DNA of 64,000 nt from Adiantum capillus-veneris (taxonomy: Eukaryota; Streptophyta; Polypodiopsida; Polypodiales; Pteridaceae), in assembly GCA_014529385.2 (NCBI GenBank), contig CM043958.1, positions 145,259,234 to 145,323,233 of the forward strand. The letters are read 5' to 3'. How positions within the stretch are numbered: the first letter of the stretch is position 1; every line of letters begins with the position of its first letter. Position numbers and translations under genes: made by a program. Below are positions 1 through 10,281 of the stretch, in pieces. Under the pieces are notes generated by a model. It did no database searches. It had not been told where the DNA came from and was given only the letters and a program-made list of their open reading frames with translations.

Positions 1-371
1 TTGCAGTTGCTAACGTAGCAGTTGTATGTTAATCACGCTGGCCGCTTTTGAGCCAGATGCTTTTAGAGTTTGATGCTTTTCCATGTAACTGCTTTAAGGC
101 CTAGGGCCTATAAATATGTTGCAAGGGCTTACTGTTTGGCAGTCTCCGAGTGAAGGTGTAGATACGCGCCGTCGCTGTTGTATTGAGTTCAAGGAATATA
201 AAGAAATACCGAAAGGGGCGCCAGGCTTTGGAGCTAGTGCTCTCTTGGGGTGGAGCTCCGCCACTCCGCGTCTCTCGTGTCGTGCATCTCTTTCAGCTCA
301 GTTCTTTGAAGACTGCTAAAAGTTTGTCTCATTTGTTCATTTCTGTTGGCACGTGGTGCCCTCTTGTTACA
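1..371 (+). repeat. LTR-C family LTR, 3' part (R-U5)
   Basis: Contains the family hallmark AAAGAAATACCGAAAGGGGC near 200-222, then CTTTGGAGCTAGTGC and a CT-rich U5, ending TGTTACA at 371. The hallmark recurs on + at about 50295, 52150, 58113 and 59013, and on - near 2055, 16415 and 17975. Its left end is outside the window. Confidence 0.6.
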
Positions 372-372
372 A

Positions 373-386
373 TGGTATTAGAGCTC
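373..386 (+). other. Primer-binding site after LTR-C
   Basis: TGGTATTAGAGCTC lies two bases beyond the LTR end. It resembles TGGTATCAGAGC, the plant PBS complementary to initiator-Met tRNA, with one mismatch. Confidence 0.55.
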
Positions 387-429
387 TAGTGTGCTTTCTC
401 AAAGCATATCAGTCCTACCAAGAGCAGAC

Positions 430-794
430 AGAGCACCATGGCATTTATGGATTTGGCAACGGCTTAAAAGCCTTGATTTTCTTCGATCCTAGAGCTACCA
501 AAAATTCCATCCATCCAGAATTCCTAAAGCAGCTATATTTTGATTATGATTCACAAGGACGTGAAATTGAAGCTGAATTAGCTACCGGACAAACGCACAA
601 AGTGGTTCCGCTTATTGAGGCTCTCCAGTGACTTATACAGGGATACTATGTAAAAGCCGATTTTCACATCATGAAGTTGGGCAATTGCGACATTCTCTTG
701 GGCATGCCTTGGCACGATAAGAATGACGCGACAGTCCAGATCCGGGACCGTACCATTACCCTGATGTAGAAGGACAAGCCCGTCGTCCTCGAAG
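430..794 (+). pseudogene. Ty3/gypsy aspartic protease remnant
   Basis: The + frame reads ALIFFDPRATKNSIHPEF, a retropepsin-like active-site region (family D-S/T-G, here D-P-R), then after a stop LGNCDILLGMPWHDKND and VQIRDRTITLM. The ILGMPW block is typical of gypsy proteases. Stops at about 629 and 768 show decay. Gag is missing: the PBS is followed almost at once by protease. The fragment is cut directly by the LTR-D start at 795. Confidence 0.55.
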
Positions 795-1994
795 TGTCAT
801 AAAATCTAATATCTAACCAACCCAAATGATTTTCTCATATAAACTGATCATTTAATGTGGGAGAATAGACGGGAACAAGGGTTAGAATATAGACATTTGC
901 TTACGGGTCTATCTCAACACTGGGCCAATGGTAAAGAGGTCCAAATGAGAGATGATCTGTCAAAGAGCAAGGCTAGCCAATGGAGCTTAAAGACCTTGGG
1001 GTTAGCTTCATTGAAGACCTCCAAAGGTTAGTGTTAAAAGTCCTTTGACCTTAGGTAAGCTAGGGCTGTGCTTGAGGTGGGAACCCGGCCCAAGCTTGAG
1101 GTGCTTGTCGTGCCTGATGACTAAGATGCTTGAGGTGCTTGTTGTGCTTGATGACTGAGATGCTTGAGGTGCTTGTCATGCTTGAGATGCTACGGTTGTA
1201 CTTGAGGTGGGAACCCGGCCCAAGCTTGAGGGGCTTAAGGACCGAGCTTGTGGTGAGAACTGGGCTCAAGGTTGAGGGGCTTGAGGTGTCACAAAAGTCA
1301 ACAAATATCCCTACAAGGAGGGGGCGAGCCATGCAGGTAGGGGGGGTGGTTGCTTAAACACTCTCTCTCCCAAAGGGCACCCCTTGCTCAAGAGGCAAGT
1401 AGGACAGATGTCAAGCCCCTAGCTAGGTTACCCTCAAGGAGTGTTCAAAGCCTATTGGTTGATCCCTAGAGAGGTCCAATGATAATTTAGTTGATTTAAT
1501 TAATTGTTTTTGCGTTTATCAAGTCCTCTCTCTCAAAGGGGAAAGGGGGACACTTGTCCTAGGGCTACCCTTGTTGCTTGATATGCATTCTGCATGTGAT
1601 TGGCCAGGCTTGCAGCGGTCCAATGAGCTCCCATATTGAGCTAGAAGAGGGGGTCGACCAAAGCAAGAAGGGGCGTTGCTTGGGGGGTATACTCTCCCAC
1701 ACATACCACATACACACTCTCATTGTGTGAAGTGCTAAGTGCAAGAGCTCTATCTCCTTCTCCAAGCAAGTAGAGAAGTTGAGAACCTACACCAACACTC
1801 TTGGCTATGGAATGCAAATCCAACCAAGAGCCATACTTCAATGCTTAAGCTTGCCATCTTCTCCATCTCCATTACTATGCTATTATGTATGCTAGCAAGA
1901 AGAGTGATGATAAGTGAGGAACTATTTCTTTCTCCTATGAATGTTTCTTCTTCCTCTTCCCTACCCTCATTCCCCGCTATCTCTCTCCACCTTG
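795..1994 (+). repeat. LTR-D copy (plus orientation), 3' truncated
   Basis: Begins TGTCATAAAATCTAATATC and aligns along its length with the reverse complement of 37500-38677, which is the 3' LTR of Gypsy-3. Shared landmarks include the TCAACA stretch, the block around GGTTAGTGTTAAA, and CTATCTCTCTCCACCTT at the break. The alignment stops at 1994, where an LTR-C piece in the opposite orientation begins. No gene is supported here. Confidence 0.65.
1085..1290 (+). repeat. Degenerate tandem repeat inside LTR-D
   Basis: Units built from GATGCTTGAGGTGCTTGT plus TGATGACTGA repeat about three times, followed by two longer units with TTGAGGTGGGAACCCGGCC. A related cluster lies inverted at about 38270-38370. 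Confidence 0.6.
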
Positions 1995-2765
1995 GAGTTC
2001 CACCCCAAGAGAGCGAGCACTAGCCCCAAACCTTGGTGCCCCTTTCACGATTTCTTTATATTGCTTTAACTTAGTACAATTTCCATGGCTTTGCTCTACA
2101 TCTTCTGCGAACAGACTGCAAGAGTGAGAGCCCATGGGTCACTGACGATGTACTATGCATGATGGAACTTATGGTTATATTGTCTTGTGGGTGACTACCA
2201 TGGGTCTATACCTTGCACTTTCCTTTAAGGGTGAATTTGGGCTTATCTTGGATTCATCTAGGTATATATATTTAAAGACCCTTGGCCTCTAAAAGCAGTC
2301 TACATGAAAAGCATTCAAACTCAAAAGAAACTGGTCAAAAAGCTGCCAGCATGATTGTAGGGAATCCGTACACCTGCCATGTCAACACCTTTCAGTGCAA
2401 AAAGCGGAATCCGTACAGGTTGCCACGTCAGCAAGTCAACGCGTTTTGCGAGGGATCCGTACAACAGGTGCCTTGTCATCAATTTTCCACGCTAGTTTCT
2501 TGGGTGCTTTATTTTAATGCCTTTAGTCACTTGGGCCCCATCGGACGGGGTCTCATACGTTGGTGGGAACTCTTTTGTAAACATAGGCCTCTCGGCAAGA
2601 CTTTGCAAGTTGGTAAAACTTCTTCTGCTGCTGCTTCTAGGGTTTAGGCCCCTCAACCGGGATCTGCAGGTTGCCCCCGTTCATCAGTGGCTTGACACGT
2701 CAGTAGTTTGTGACACTTTTCCGTGTAGGTTGCTAGATGAGGTTGCAGTTTTCTATGTCATTGTT
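1995..2765 (-). repeat. LTR-C copy (minus), interrupted by a ~150-bp repeat
   Basis: Reading minus, U3 runs from about 2765 (with AGCCACTGATGAACGGG near its start), TATA-like TTTAAATATATA lies near 2270, and R-U5 covers 1995-2080 with the GAAAGGGGCACC hallmark variant. It aligns with the minus copy at 17813-18465. The stretch of about 2120-2265 is absent from that copy and matches the flanks of Gypsy-1. Confidence 0.55.
2148..2272 (+). repeat. Repeat matching the empty insertion site of Gypsy-1
   Basis: GCATGATGGAACTTATGGTTATAT and the following CTTGTGGGTGACTACCATGG to TCATCTAGGTATATA match 6610-6632 joined to 12762-12856, the two flanks of Gypsy-1, without the element. Confidence 0.65.
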
Positions 2766-2769
2766 CGTT

Positions 2770-3062
2770 GTGTCTTGTAACATGCATATGCGAGCATTTG
2801 TGTTGCATTGTGATGTGCAAACCACTGAATATTCCTAATTGGGTGAGATTGCCGGGGTATGTAATGTCGAGACACCCGTTATAGATCAGTGTGGTCTGGG
2901 TGTGATCCCTAGTTTTGCTACGCCGGAATATCAAGAGCTTCGATCTGGAATGAGAAAACTGATTGTCTCTCGGAATGTCCCTCGGAATGACCCTCGGATA
3001 TTTTTGAACTAACTTGAGTTGTACTGTAATCGCGGACGATTATTCTTCTTTCAAAAAGGGGG
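2770..3062 (+). repeat. 3' internal region preceding an LTR-C
   Basis: 2775-2915 (CATATGCGAGCATTTGTGTT to GGTCTGGGTGTGAT) aligns with the reverse complement of 16437-16580. It ends in a purine run, AAAAAGGGGGGATA, just before the LTR-C U3, as expected of a polypurine tract. No coding frame was recognised. Confidence 0.45.
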
Positions 3063-3890
3063 GATATCAGAAACTGCTGACGTGTCAAGCCACTGAAGAC
3101 TTGAGCCGACTTGCAGATCCCGGCCAAGGGGCCTAAACCCTAGAAGCTGTAGAAGAAGCAAAAGTTCCCACCAACTCTCAATTCATCGCCGAATGGGCCA
3201 AGCATTCAAAGAGTTCTTAGTATAAAGTTTACCAACATATGGGGTCCCTCTTCGATGGGGCCCAAGTGACCCAAAGACAATAAAATAAAGTAGGACCCAC
3301 ACACACACACAAATAACTTTGCGTGGACAAAATGATGACGTGGCCTGGTTGTACGATTTACCCCGCGAATCTCACTGACATGCCACGTGGCAAACTGTAC
3401 GGACCGCCGCGATTTGCGTTGTAGTTTTCTGACATGGCAGCTGTACGAAAATCAAACTGGCTGCTTTTGGGCAAGATGCTTTTGGAACCAGATGCTTTTA
3501 GAGTTTGATGCCGATGGGGCCCAAGTGACATAAAGGCATTAAAATAAAGCTGGACCCTCACACACAAAAGACAACGTGGAGAACTGATGACGTGGCATCC
3601 TATACGGAATTTTGAATTTTTCGCTGACTGTTGACGTGGTAGAATTGTAGGGATTTTCGCGTTTCACGCTGACTGTGCTGACGTGGCAGCTTGTACGGAT
3701 TTCTGTGATTTACGCTGGCTGATTTTCAGTACCAGCTTTTGGGCTAGTTGCTTTTGAGTTTCAAGCTTTTGAGACCGCCCCAACTCTATCGCCGGATCAA
3801 GCAATGTACCTTTGGTGCCGCTATACTGTGGGGCGTGCTGGTCTGACTCTTCAGTTTGTGGCCGAAAGAAGTTTGTAATTTGCCACTGTA
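3063..3890 (+). repeat. LTR-C U3 with repeated TGACGTGGCA boxes
   Basis: Starts near ATCAGAAACTGCTGACGTG, matching the U3 start of other copies (reverse of about 2735 and 18460). From 3325 to 3710 it has about six units combining (C)TGACGTGGCA or a close variant with TGTACGG(A)TTT. It ends at the LINE-A 3' fragment at about 3896. No gene seen. Confidence 0.55.
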
Positions 3891-3895
3891 GCTGT

Positions 3896-5865
3896 ATCTA
3901 CCTCTCTGAGCCCCTCCTCAAGAGATCCTCTCTATGTCTACGTAGCTCCAATAAGTATAGTCCGAGGCATCTCTGATCCTGGTATCTCATGACCGTAGAA
4001 AGCGGTCTAAAACCCTCTTTGAATAGATAGTGGAAGCGGCCTCGTACCTCATAATATACTGGGCAATGACATATAAAATGTAACTTTGTTAGGGCTTCGT
4101 CTTGCACAACTGACAGGTCCTGGTCTTGGTTGGTAGTACTCTAATTCTGCCTGCCTCGATCTCTAGCTGGTGTGAAGATGTGCGTGTCTGACCAATAGCA
4201 CATCGTATCGTGTGAGATAGATGAGTATCCATGTATCTAGGTCTGATCACAAATCCATCCTTCGTAAGTTGAAGGATGCTCTGTATAGAAAGCCATCTTC
4301 GTACCCAACTCATGTGTTGGCTGTATCCATGTCCTCCTGGTATCCAACTGAGTCAAGTTCTACTTGATGAGCCTAGTAATCTCCGCCGGAGTGAGGGAGA
4401 TGGAGGGTGCATCTAGGGAGTACTGAAATGGGGTTAGTCTGTCCATACTAAAGTCATGTAGTTGGAACCAAGATGCCATCTGTGCATACCAGCATGATTT
4501 GTCTCCCTGTGATATCAGCTGTTGTGAGGACTCTTGAGCTAAGCGATCATATCTGTCTCTACGGAGAGCTGAGGTGCTATGCATAAAAGAGACTGATAGA
4601 GTGAGCGCCTCCACTACCAACGAAGGGGCAGCGAGCCAATGGACGGGCAACGAGCTTCGGCCTGATAATCTCATGCAGTATTGAGGCCTTGGCCCTAATC
4701 ATCCGAGAGATCATAGAAACTAAGGACCTCTCCATACATCTCCATCCATCAGTGTTGCCAACTCTGATCCACTGACGGTCCCCATATCTCCATCCCGTAT
4801 AGTGTGGCAGAAGTGGCTAGAGTGTCAAAGAGCCAAAGCTTTGCTCGAGGTTTTTGGAACTGAACCTATGAACACATCCTCTCAAGTCTCCGCATAAGCT
4901 CTGGTCAATCTTGTCTCTGCTGCTCTCAAGGAGAATTCTGGGTCATTGAAGACCACTCGGAGATAGGTATATGCTTCTGTATACTCCACAATCTCTCGAC
5001 CATATGTAAAGGTGGGAGCTGACCTCCTGACCCATTGTGTTGTGGTGTTAAACACCATTATCTTGGTTTTACCAAGGCTCACAGACAAACCACTATCCTG
5101 TGTAAACACATGCAATGCATCGAAATGATGCTGCATCCCCTCTGGAGAATTTGAAACCAGCACAATATCATCAGCATATAACAAGAGCGGAATCCATGTC
5201 CGTGCACCTCTCGCTCTACATAGTCTGAAAACTCATCCACATACATCCCAAAAAGAGTTGGAGATAAGAGGACATCCCTGCTTCACTCTAATAGTGGAGC
5301 GAACCATGTCAGGCATGCCTTGAGTAGTGCGTACCTGCCCCATAAACTGTCTTGTATAAAGCAAAGATCCCCCAAATCAGCTATGTGAGCACACCCATGT
5401 CCTGTAGTCTACGTATATATCTGGCTTTCGGCACTGTGTCAAAAGCTTTGCGGAAATCCACAAATCTACAACAAATCCTCCTGCCATGAGATCTACCCTC
5501 CTCAATAATAGCTCCGAGTTTTCAAAATATGGTCAAGAGTGGAGAAACCTCTGCTGAACCCTGCCTGCCCTGATGCCCATGTCATAGTTACCAGGAACGG
5601 GAAACCGGAACGGGAACGGGGAACGGGAACGCGGAACAAAATGCCATTCCCTGTTACGAGTACTCACGTTTGAAACACGGAACGGGGATTCGGAATGGGA
5701 ACGAGGAACGGAGACCTGAAAACGGCCATTCCCTGTTACTATGGCCCATGTGCCCTCTTTCTCTACCCATCTACTCAACTCCTACTCGAGAGTAAATGCA
5801 TATAACCTAGCCAATGTGTGACCAACCATGATGGTGCGATAATTTCCGGGAATCATCGGATCTTC
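3896..5865 (-). mobile_element. LINE-A fragment 1 (RT and C-terminal part), decayed
   Basis: Non-LTR retrotransposon pieces in three minus frames. In protein order: LARLYA near 5815; LYADDIVLVSNS (RT catalytic YADD box) near 5180; VMVFNT; YLRVVF; MERSLVSMISRMI; CQLCKTKP; and CLGLYLLELRRHRED near 3950. The frame is broken several times, for example near 4860, 4680 and 5215. The order and motifs match the better copy at 35110-37290. A 161-bp MITE interrupts it at 5583-5743. Confidence 0.8.
5583..5743. mobile_element. 161-bp hAT-like MITE inside LINE-A
   Basis: Flanked by perfect 8-bp duplications GCCCATGT (5575-5582 and 5744-5751). The ends are inverted: CATAGTTACCAGG on the left and CATAGTAACAGGG read from the right. 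The interior repeats GGAACGGGAACG-like units. An 8-bp duplication with short CA...TG inverted ends is typical of hAT elements. It has no coding capacity. Confidence 0.8.
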
Positions 5866-6605
5866 CAACTTGAAGAGAGATTGCTTTGAACCAACCAATT
5901 TGGCAATGAATTAGATTATTATACAGTGGGGGCTGGGGTGCTCTTATATATACTAACTCGGGGACCTTAAGCACCCCACCCTCAGGAATTGCCCTACCCA
6001 AAATCATGTCAAATAAGTAAAATAAATACCTAAAAGCATAATAAATAATAAGACCACATTGGGCATTCACTTGAGATGCATAAACTTCAATTGGGCACCG
6101 ACATACGTATTGCTCCTTCATCTCTAAGTCGCAAAGCTAGCATATCTTGTTGACTGGAGGTACCAATGTATATCTACCTATCTCTTCCTACAGTTGATGG
6201 GAGAAGGTGTGAAGCTGGCCTAAGATACTTGAAAGGGCGTGTGAGAGGTCTGAATTTCATGTATCACGATCATAGAACAAATCCTTCCTTACTAATGTGG
6301 AGAAAATGCGCTTTGTAGAAATCTGTATTCTCCCCAACTCTTCAGGAAAAGTCACCCATGTCCTCTGTGTATCAATCAATGTGAGATCTTGTCAATTTAA
6401 TGCTTCTTTTAGTGCTATGACTGAGTCTGCCCTTGATCTTCAGAGTCACGACAAAAACTCAGTAAGCTGAACTTTGTGCTGATATATGCTCATATGTGTG
6501 TGCGCGTGGTGTGTGTTGTGTTTGGGAGCATATGTTAATACCTAGTTCTATAGCCACTATTGGGCATTGATGATGTTAGTGGGGATGTCGTGGTATTTAG
6601 TCAAT
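5866..6605. other. No recognised gene; unclassified repeat-like DNA
   Basis: A minus frame at 5807-6121 is open but unlike any family I know. Read on minus, 5870-6000 looks LTR-like (GAGCACCCCAGCCCCCACTG). Nothing further is supported. Confidence 0.3.
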
Positions 6606-6632
6606 ACTATGCATGATGGAGTTGATGGTTAT

Positions 6633-7015
6633 TGAAACGAACACGCGGAGTGGATCTCCCGCCTACACGGACTGCCTACAGACATGCATCGGACGAACCA
6701 CCCTACCATAGCCACCAACTGGCAGCTCCCCCTGTGCGGGGGGCAGCGTCTGAGGACGTAGGCGTGCACCTGTAAGACCAAGCGTCCCATACTACCCGGC
6801 CTCACCTCCTCGAGGTGACCTCGCGTACTCGTAGCCTCACAGGCTAACCATTGGCACTCTGCTAGTGGGGGACGATAACTGCAAAAGAGGCCTTTCCCTT
6901 TTTTAATAATGGTCGGCCACATTTGCCGATTTTACACTATGTCCGCCCGGACATAGGACGCCCATCCCGATGGCGTCTGGGCTAGATTCCCTCTCCTGTA
7001 AAGCGGGACATAACA
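6633..7015 (-). repeat. Gypsy-1 3' LTR
   Basis: 383 bp, about the size of the 5' LTR and clearly homologous. On minus it starts TGTTATGTCCCGC and ends GTTTCA. A purine-rich tract (AAGTGGGGAAGTA on minus, 7016-7028) abuts its start. Confidence 0.88.
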
Positions 7016-7039
7016 TACTTCCCCACTTAAGAACCATTG

Positions 7040-7651
7040 ATTTTCTCATCAATGAAGTGGGGATACTGAGCTTTCAAAGCTCTAACTGATTCCCAAGTGG
7101 CGAACCTTTTAGATTGTCCATTTAATTAAGTACTCGTCATAAGCTTTTTGGCGTGAATGGCAGGTACGATGATCTAAAACTGCCTCTGGTTCTCGAGGAA
7201 TATACTCAATTTGCATATCTTGCCATACATTTTCCTCAATAGGCACAACAACATCAACCTCGCTTAGTTTTTTTTTAAGGCGGCTGACATGAAATACTGG
7301 ATGTACACTAACATCCAAAGGAAGAGCCAAATTGTAGGCAACTTGGCCAATTTTCTTTGTGATAATGAACGGACCACAATATCTAGCTGAAAGCTTATAA
7401 TGCTTTCCCGTGCGCATAGTCTTGGAATCTTTGGGGACCTTCAGATAGACCCATTGTCCCACATCTAGAGTCTTGGGAGATCTCCTTTGATTAGCATAAG
7501 TGGTGACTCGATCACGAGCCGTCCTTATACTATCCTTAGCCAATTCGAGCATTTCTTGCATGTCATACAGGAAATCACGAGCTTGGCGATCCTTTACTTT
7601 CTCTAAGCCAATATCGATCGGGGATTTAGGCTCATGTCCATACATCAACAT
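7040..7651 (-). pseudogene. Gypsy-1 integrase C-terminus and chromodomain
   Basis: Frame at 7109-7651 encodes YGHEPKSPIDIGL, then VYLKVPKDSK, GPFIITKKIGQVAYNLALP, the conserved HPVFHVSRLKKKL, and chromodomain sequence EPEAVLDHR ... YLIKW. HPVFHVSRLKK marks the GPY/F-type integrase end, and a chromodomain after it defines chromoviruses; it is thought to guide integration to marked chromatin. A frame break near 7650 separates it from the integrase core. Confidence 0.8.
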
Positions 7652-8363
7652 GAATGGGCTAAATCCAGTGGCAGAATGCTTGCTACTATTGTAGGAAAAT
7701 TCTAATTGTGGAAGATATCTTTCCCAACAGACTGCCAGTGAGAGACATATGCTCTCAACATGTCTTCTAACGTTTGATTCATCCTCTCAATTTGTCCATA
7801 AGACTTAGGATGGTCAGAAGACGACATACTCAACTTCGTCTGAAGATGAGTAGGCACATCTCGCCAAAATCGGCTAGTGAATTTAGTTTAGTATCTTGAT
7901 CACTGATGATATCCTCTGGCAGACCATACAGCTTATAAAGCTGATCGACAAATAAAACCGCCAACTCCTTGCTTTTTACTGTCGACTTCGTTGGTATAAA
8001 CTTCGCCATTTTTGTAAGTCTATCGACCACAACCCAAATGGCGTCATTGCCCCAACTAGTATTTGGCAAACCAACGATGAAGTCCATGGAAATACTCTGC
8101 CACTTGGCATCTGGGATTTCTAATGGATGTAGCAGGTGAGCTTTCCTAAGGTGCTTTGCCTTATTGACCTGACATTGAGTGCATCTCTTCAGGTAGCTTT
8201 CTATGTAAGAGCTCATCCTTGGCCAATAGAAATATCGCTTGACCAAAGACAAAGTTCTTTGGATGCGTGGGTGCCCAGCGCTAGGAACATCGTGGCATTC
8301 GAACAATAACCTTTGTCGAACCTCATCGATTTCCGACACGCAGATCTTTCCATTTCTGAACAA
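7652..8363 (-). pseudogene. Gypsy-1 integrase zinc finger and core
   Basis: Frame at 7830-8363 has the HHCC finger (H-DVPSAGH ... CTQCQ), then WQSISMDFIVGLP with the first catalytic Asp, and LPEDIISDQD with the second. The region carrying the catalytic Glu lies beyond a frame break near 7860. Lost frame makes it non-functional. Confidence 0.8.
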
Positions 8364-8450
8364 TAGTCCACCTCCAATGGAATATTATTGTTGTCTCGCC
8401 TCTCCAGCACACATACCTTGCCAAAATAGCTATCGGTACGACATAGCCCT

Positions 8451-8452
<2 letters not shown>

Positions 8453-8512
<60 letters not shown>
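8453..8512 (+). repeat. (GA)30 microsatellite in Gypsy-1 pol
   Basis: Pure GA tract between RNase H and integrase. On minus it reads as (Ser-Leu)n in the pol frame, so it lies in a linker. Long mirror ORFs over it are artefacts of low complexity. Confidence 0.95.
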
Positions 8513-8516
<4 letters not shown>

Positions 8517-8539
8517 CGTAGAGATTTCAGCCATAGACT

Positions 8540-9335
8540 ATACATTAACTTCAGGAATCCAGCTGAGTGCATCAACAACTCGATTGCTGGATCCTTTTCT
8601 ATAACGGATCTCAAAGTCAAACTCTTGCATAAGCCTTCCAGCCTCTGAGATCACCCTGATCATAGACATAGCGCAAGGAGTGATGATCTGTCCATGCAAC
8701 AAACGTAGAGCCATACAAGTAGTGCCGCCACTTTCTCAAGGCATGGACTACGGCGTAAAGCTCCTTCTCATACGTTGGATAAGGCATTTGTGCGTGAGAA
8801 AGTTTCTTACCTTCAAACGCAACAGGACGTCCATCCTGGTACAACGTTGTACCAATGGCATAATCACTAGCATCCGTTTCAACCACACACGGTTTGCTAG
8901 GATCCACAATGTGCAGTATTGGTGTAGTAGTCACCAAGTGCTTTAATGTCTGAAAGCTTTTGTTGAGACGCTCATTCGAGACAAGAGGGGGATTACCTTT
9001 ACGATGAGGACCCAAAGTCTTCGGTCCTTTCACCCCTCCTTTTAGAAGTTGCGTAAGCGGAGCAACAACTTTAGAGTAATCCTTGATAAATTTGAGGAAA
9101 GAATCCAGTGAAGCCTAAAAAGGACTTTACTTGGTACACATTCTTTAGAATGGGCCAATTTCGCACTTTATCCAACTTTTCAGGTCGACACGAATTCCAT
9201 CGCGAGTAATGATGTGACCCAAATACAAAAGCTATTTCTTGAAAAATTCACACTTAGAAGCCGTAGCATAAAGCTTCTCAGTTCTCAGTACTTTGAGAAT
9301 AGCGCATATATGAACCCTTGACCTCACCTTTGCGA
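8540..9335 (-). pseudogene. Gypsy-1 RT end and RNase H
   Basis: Minus frames give LRTEKLYATASKCEFF, LGHIITRDGI (RT thumb region), then the RNase H segment 8617-9033 with VVETDASDYAIG, YPTYEKELYAVVHALRKW, the WTDHHSLRY box and, after a frameshift, FDFEIRYRKGSSNRV. The catalytic palm with its Asp-Asp motif is absent upstream. Confidence 0.8.
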
Positions 9336-9531
9336 CTCCCATGTCCTATCCACGAGCACCCGTGTGATATTGTGATGGTATGGGCCCGAGATTACTCTTA
9401 TACCAAATGTGACTAAAAGTAATCTCGGGTACTCGAGATTACTTTTTACACCCGAGATTACTTTTTGCGGTGCCGACAAGATCTACGGCACTTGATGCTC
9501 TCACCATAGATCCCATGCCCCCATGCCCGTG
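9336..9531. other. Foreign palindromic segment replacing the RT core
   Basis: Between the RT start (SKQPLRTI near 9535) and the RT end (HICAILKVLRTEKLY near 9310), about 200 nt carry no RT. The segment has CCCGAGATTACT boxes at 9389, 9451 and a close variant at 9434, plus an inverted copy AAAGTAATCTCGGG at 9415-9430. Confidence 0.6.
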
Positions 9532-10281
9532 TCATATAGTCCTGAGGGGTTGCTTTGAGAAGGGTTGACTACCAGCCACCAACTCAATGCCATGATCTAC
9601 TCCTCTCGAAGGCGACAAGCCAGGACGCAGATCATCAAGAAAAACATCCTTGAAATCAGTCATGATTTCTTGGATTAGGTCAGATTCGTCGGAATTCCGA
9701 AATTCAACCGAAGAACATGAAACATTTTTACGAAATTCAGTGACAGAAGTACCAAGCACTCACAAATCAAATCAAGTTGATGGTACATATTGATAAAAGT
9801 CAACATCAGAAGACTTTGTATCCTTATACATTTCCAAAGCAATAATAATTGGTAGTGCTAAACCATTATTTACAGAAATTTGATTACAAAGCGAAACAGA
9901 TACATGAGGCATGTCTTGTCTAGAAAAAACTAGAGAGTGATGTACATAGTCTATATACAACGAGTCTTGTTTATTATAAAACCATGGAATTCCTAAAATA
10001 ACATTTGCTCTGTCCAGGCGCATGATGTGGAAATCAAGGTTCTCTTTGTAATCAACAAGCTCGAGCGACAAATTTGAAACCGTCTGAGTCCATACATTTG
10101 TATCCTCTCCACGAGCCATCTTCACATGATACTCATGGTCACTGTCCCGCGTCCGCAGGCTCAATTCCTGCACCAATTTTGCATCCACAAAATTGTGTGA
10201 GCTTCCATTGTCAAGGAGTATGGTCACGTCGTGACCATTGATCTTCTTGGTGAAACTGAGAAGATCGTGCTTATCAAACAC
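9532..10281 (-). pseudogene. Gypsy-1 protease and RT N-terminal lead
   Basis: Frame 9772-10281 reads TILLDNGSSHNFVDAKLV, a retropepsin active-site region (family D-S/T-G, here D-N-G-S), then the VILGIPWFY flap-side block. The next frame, 9532-9759, gives FKDVFLDDLRPGLSPSR and ELVAGSQPFSKQPLR, the usual lead into RT. Stops between 9760 and 9772 break the polyprotein. Confidence 0.75.

Noticed and set aside
8213-8620. Long (Ser-Leu)n and (Glu-Arg)n ORFs on both strands
   Set aside because: They are translations of the (GA)30 microsatellite inside a gypsy pol gene.
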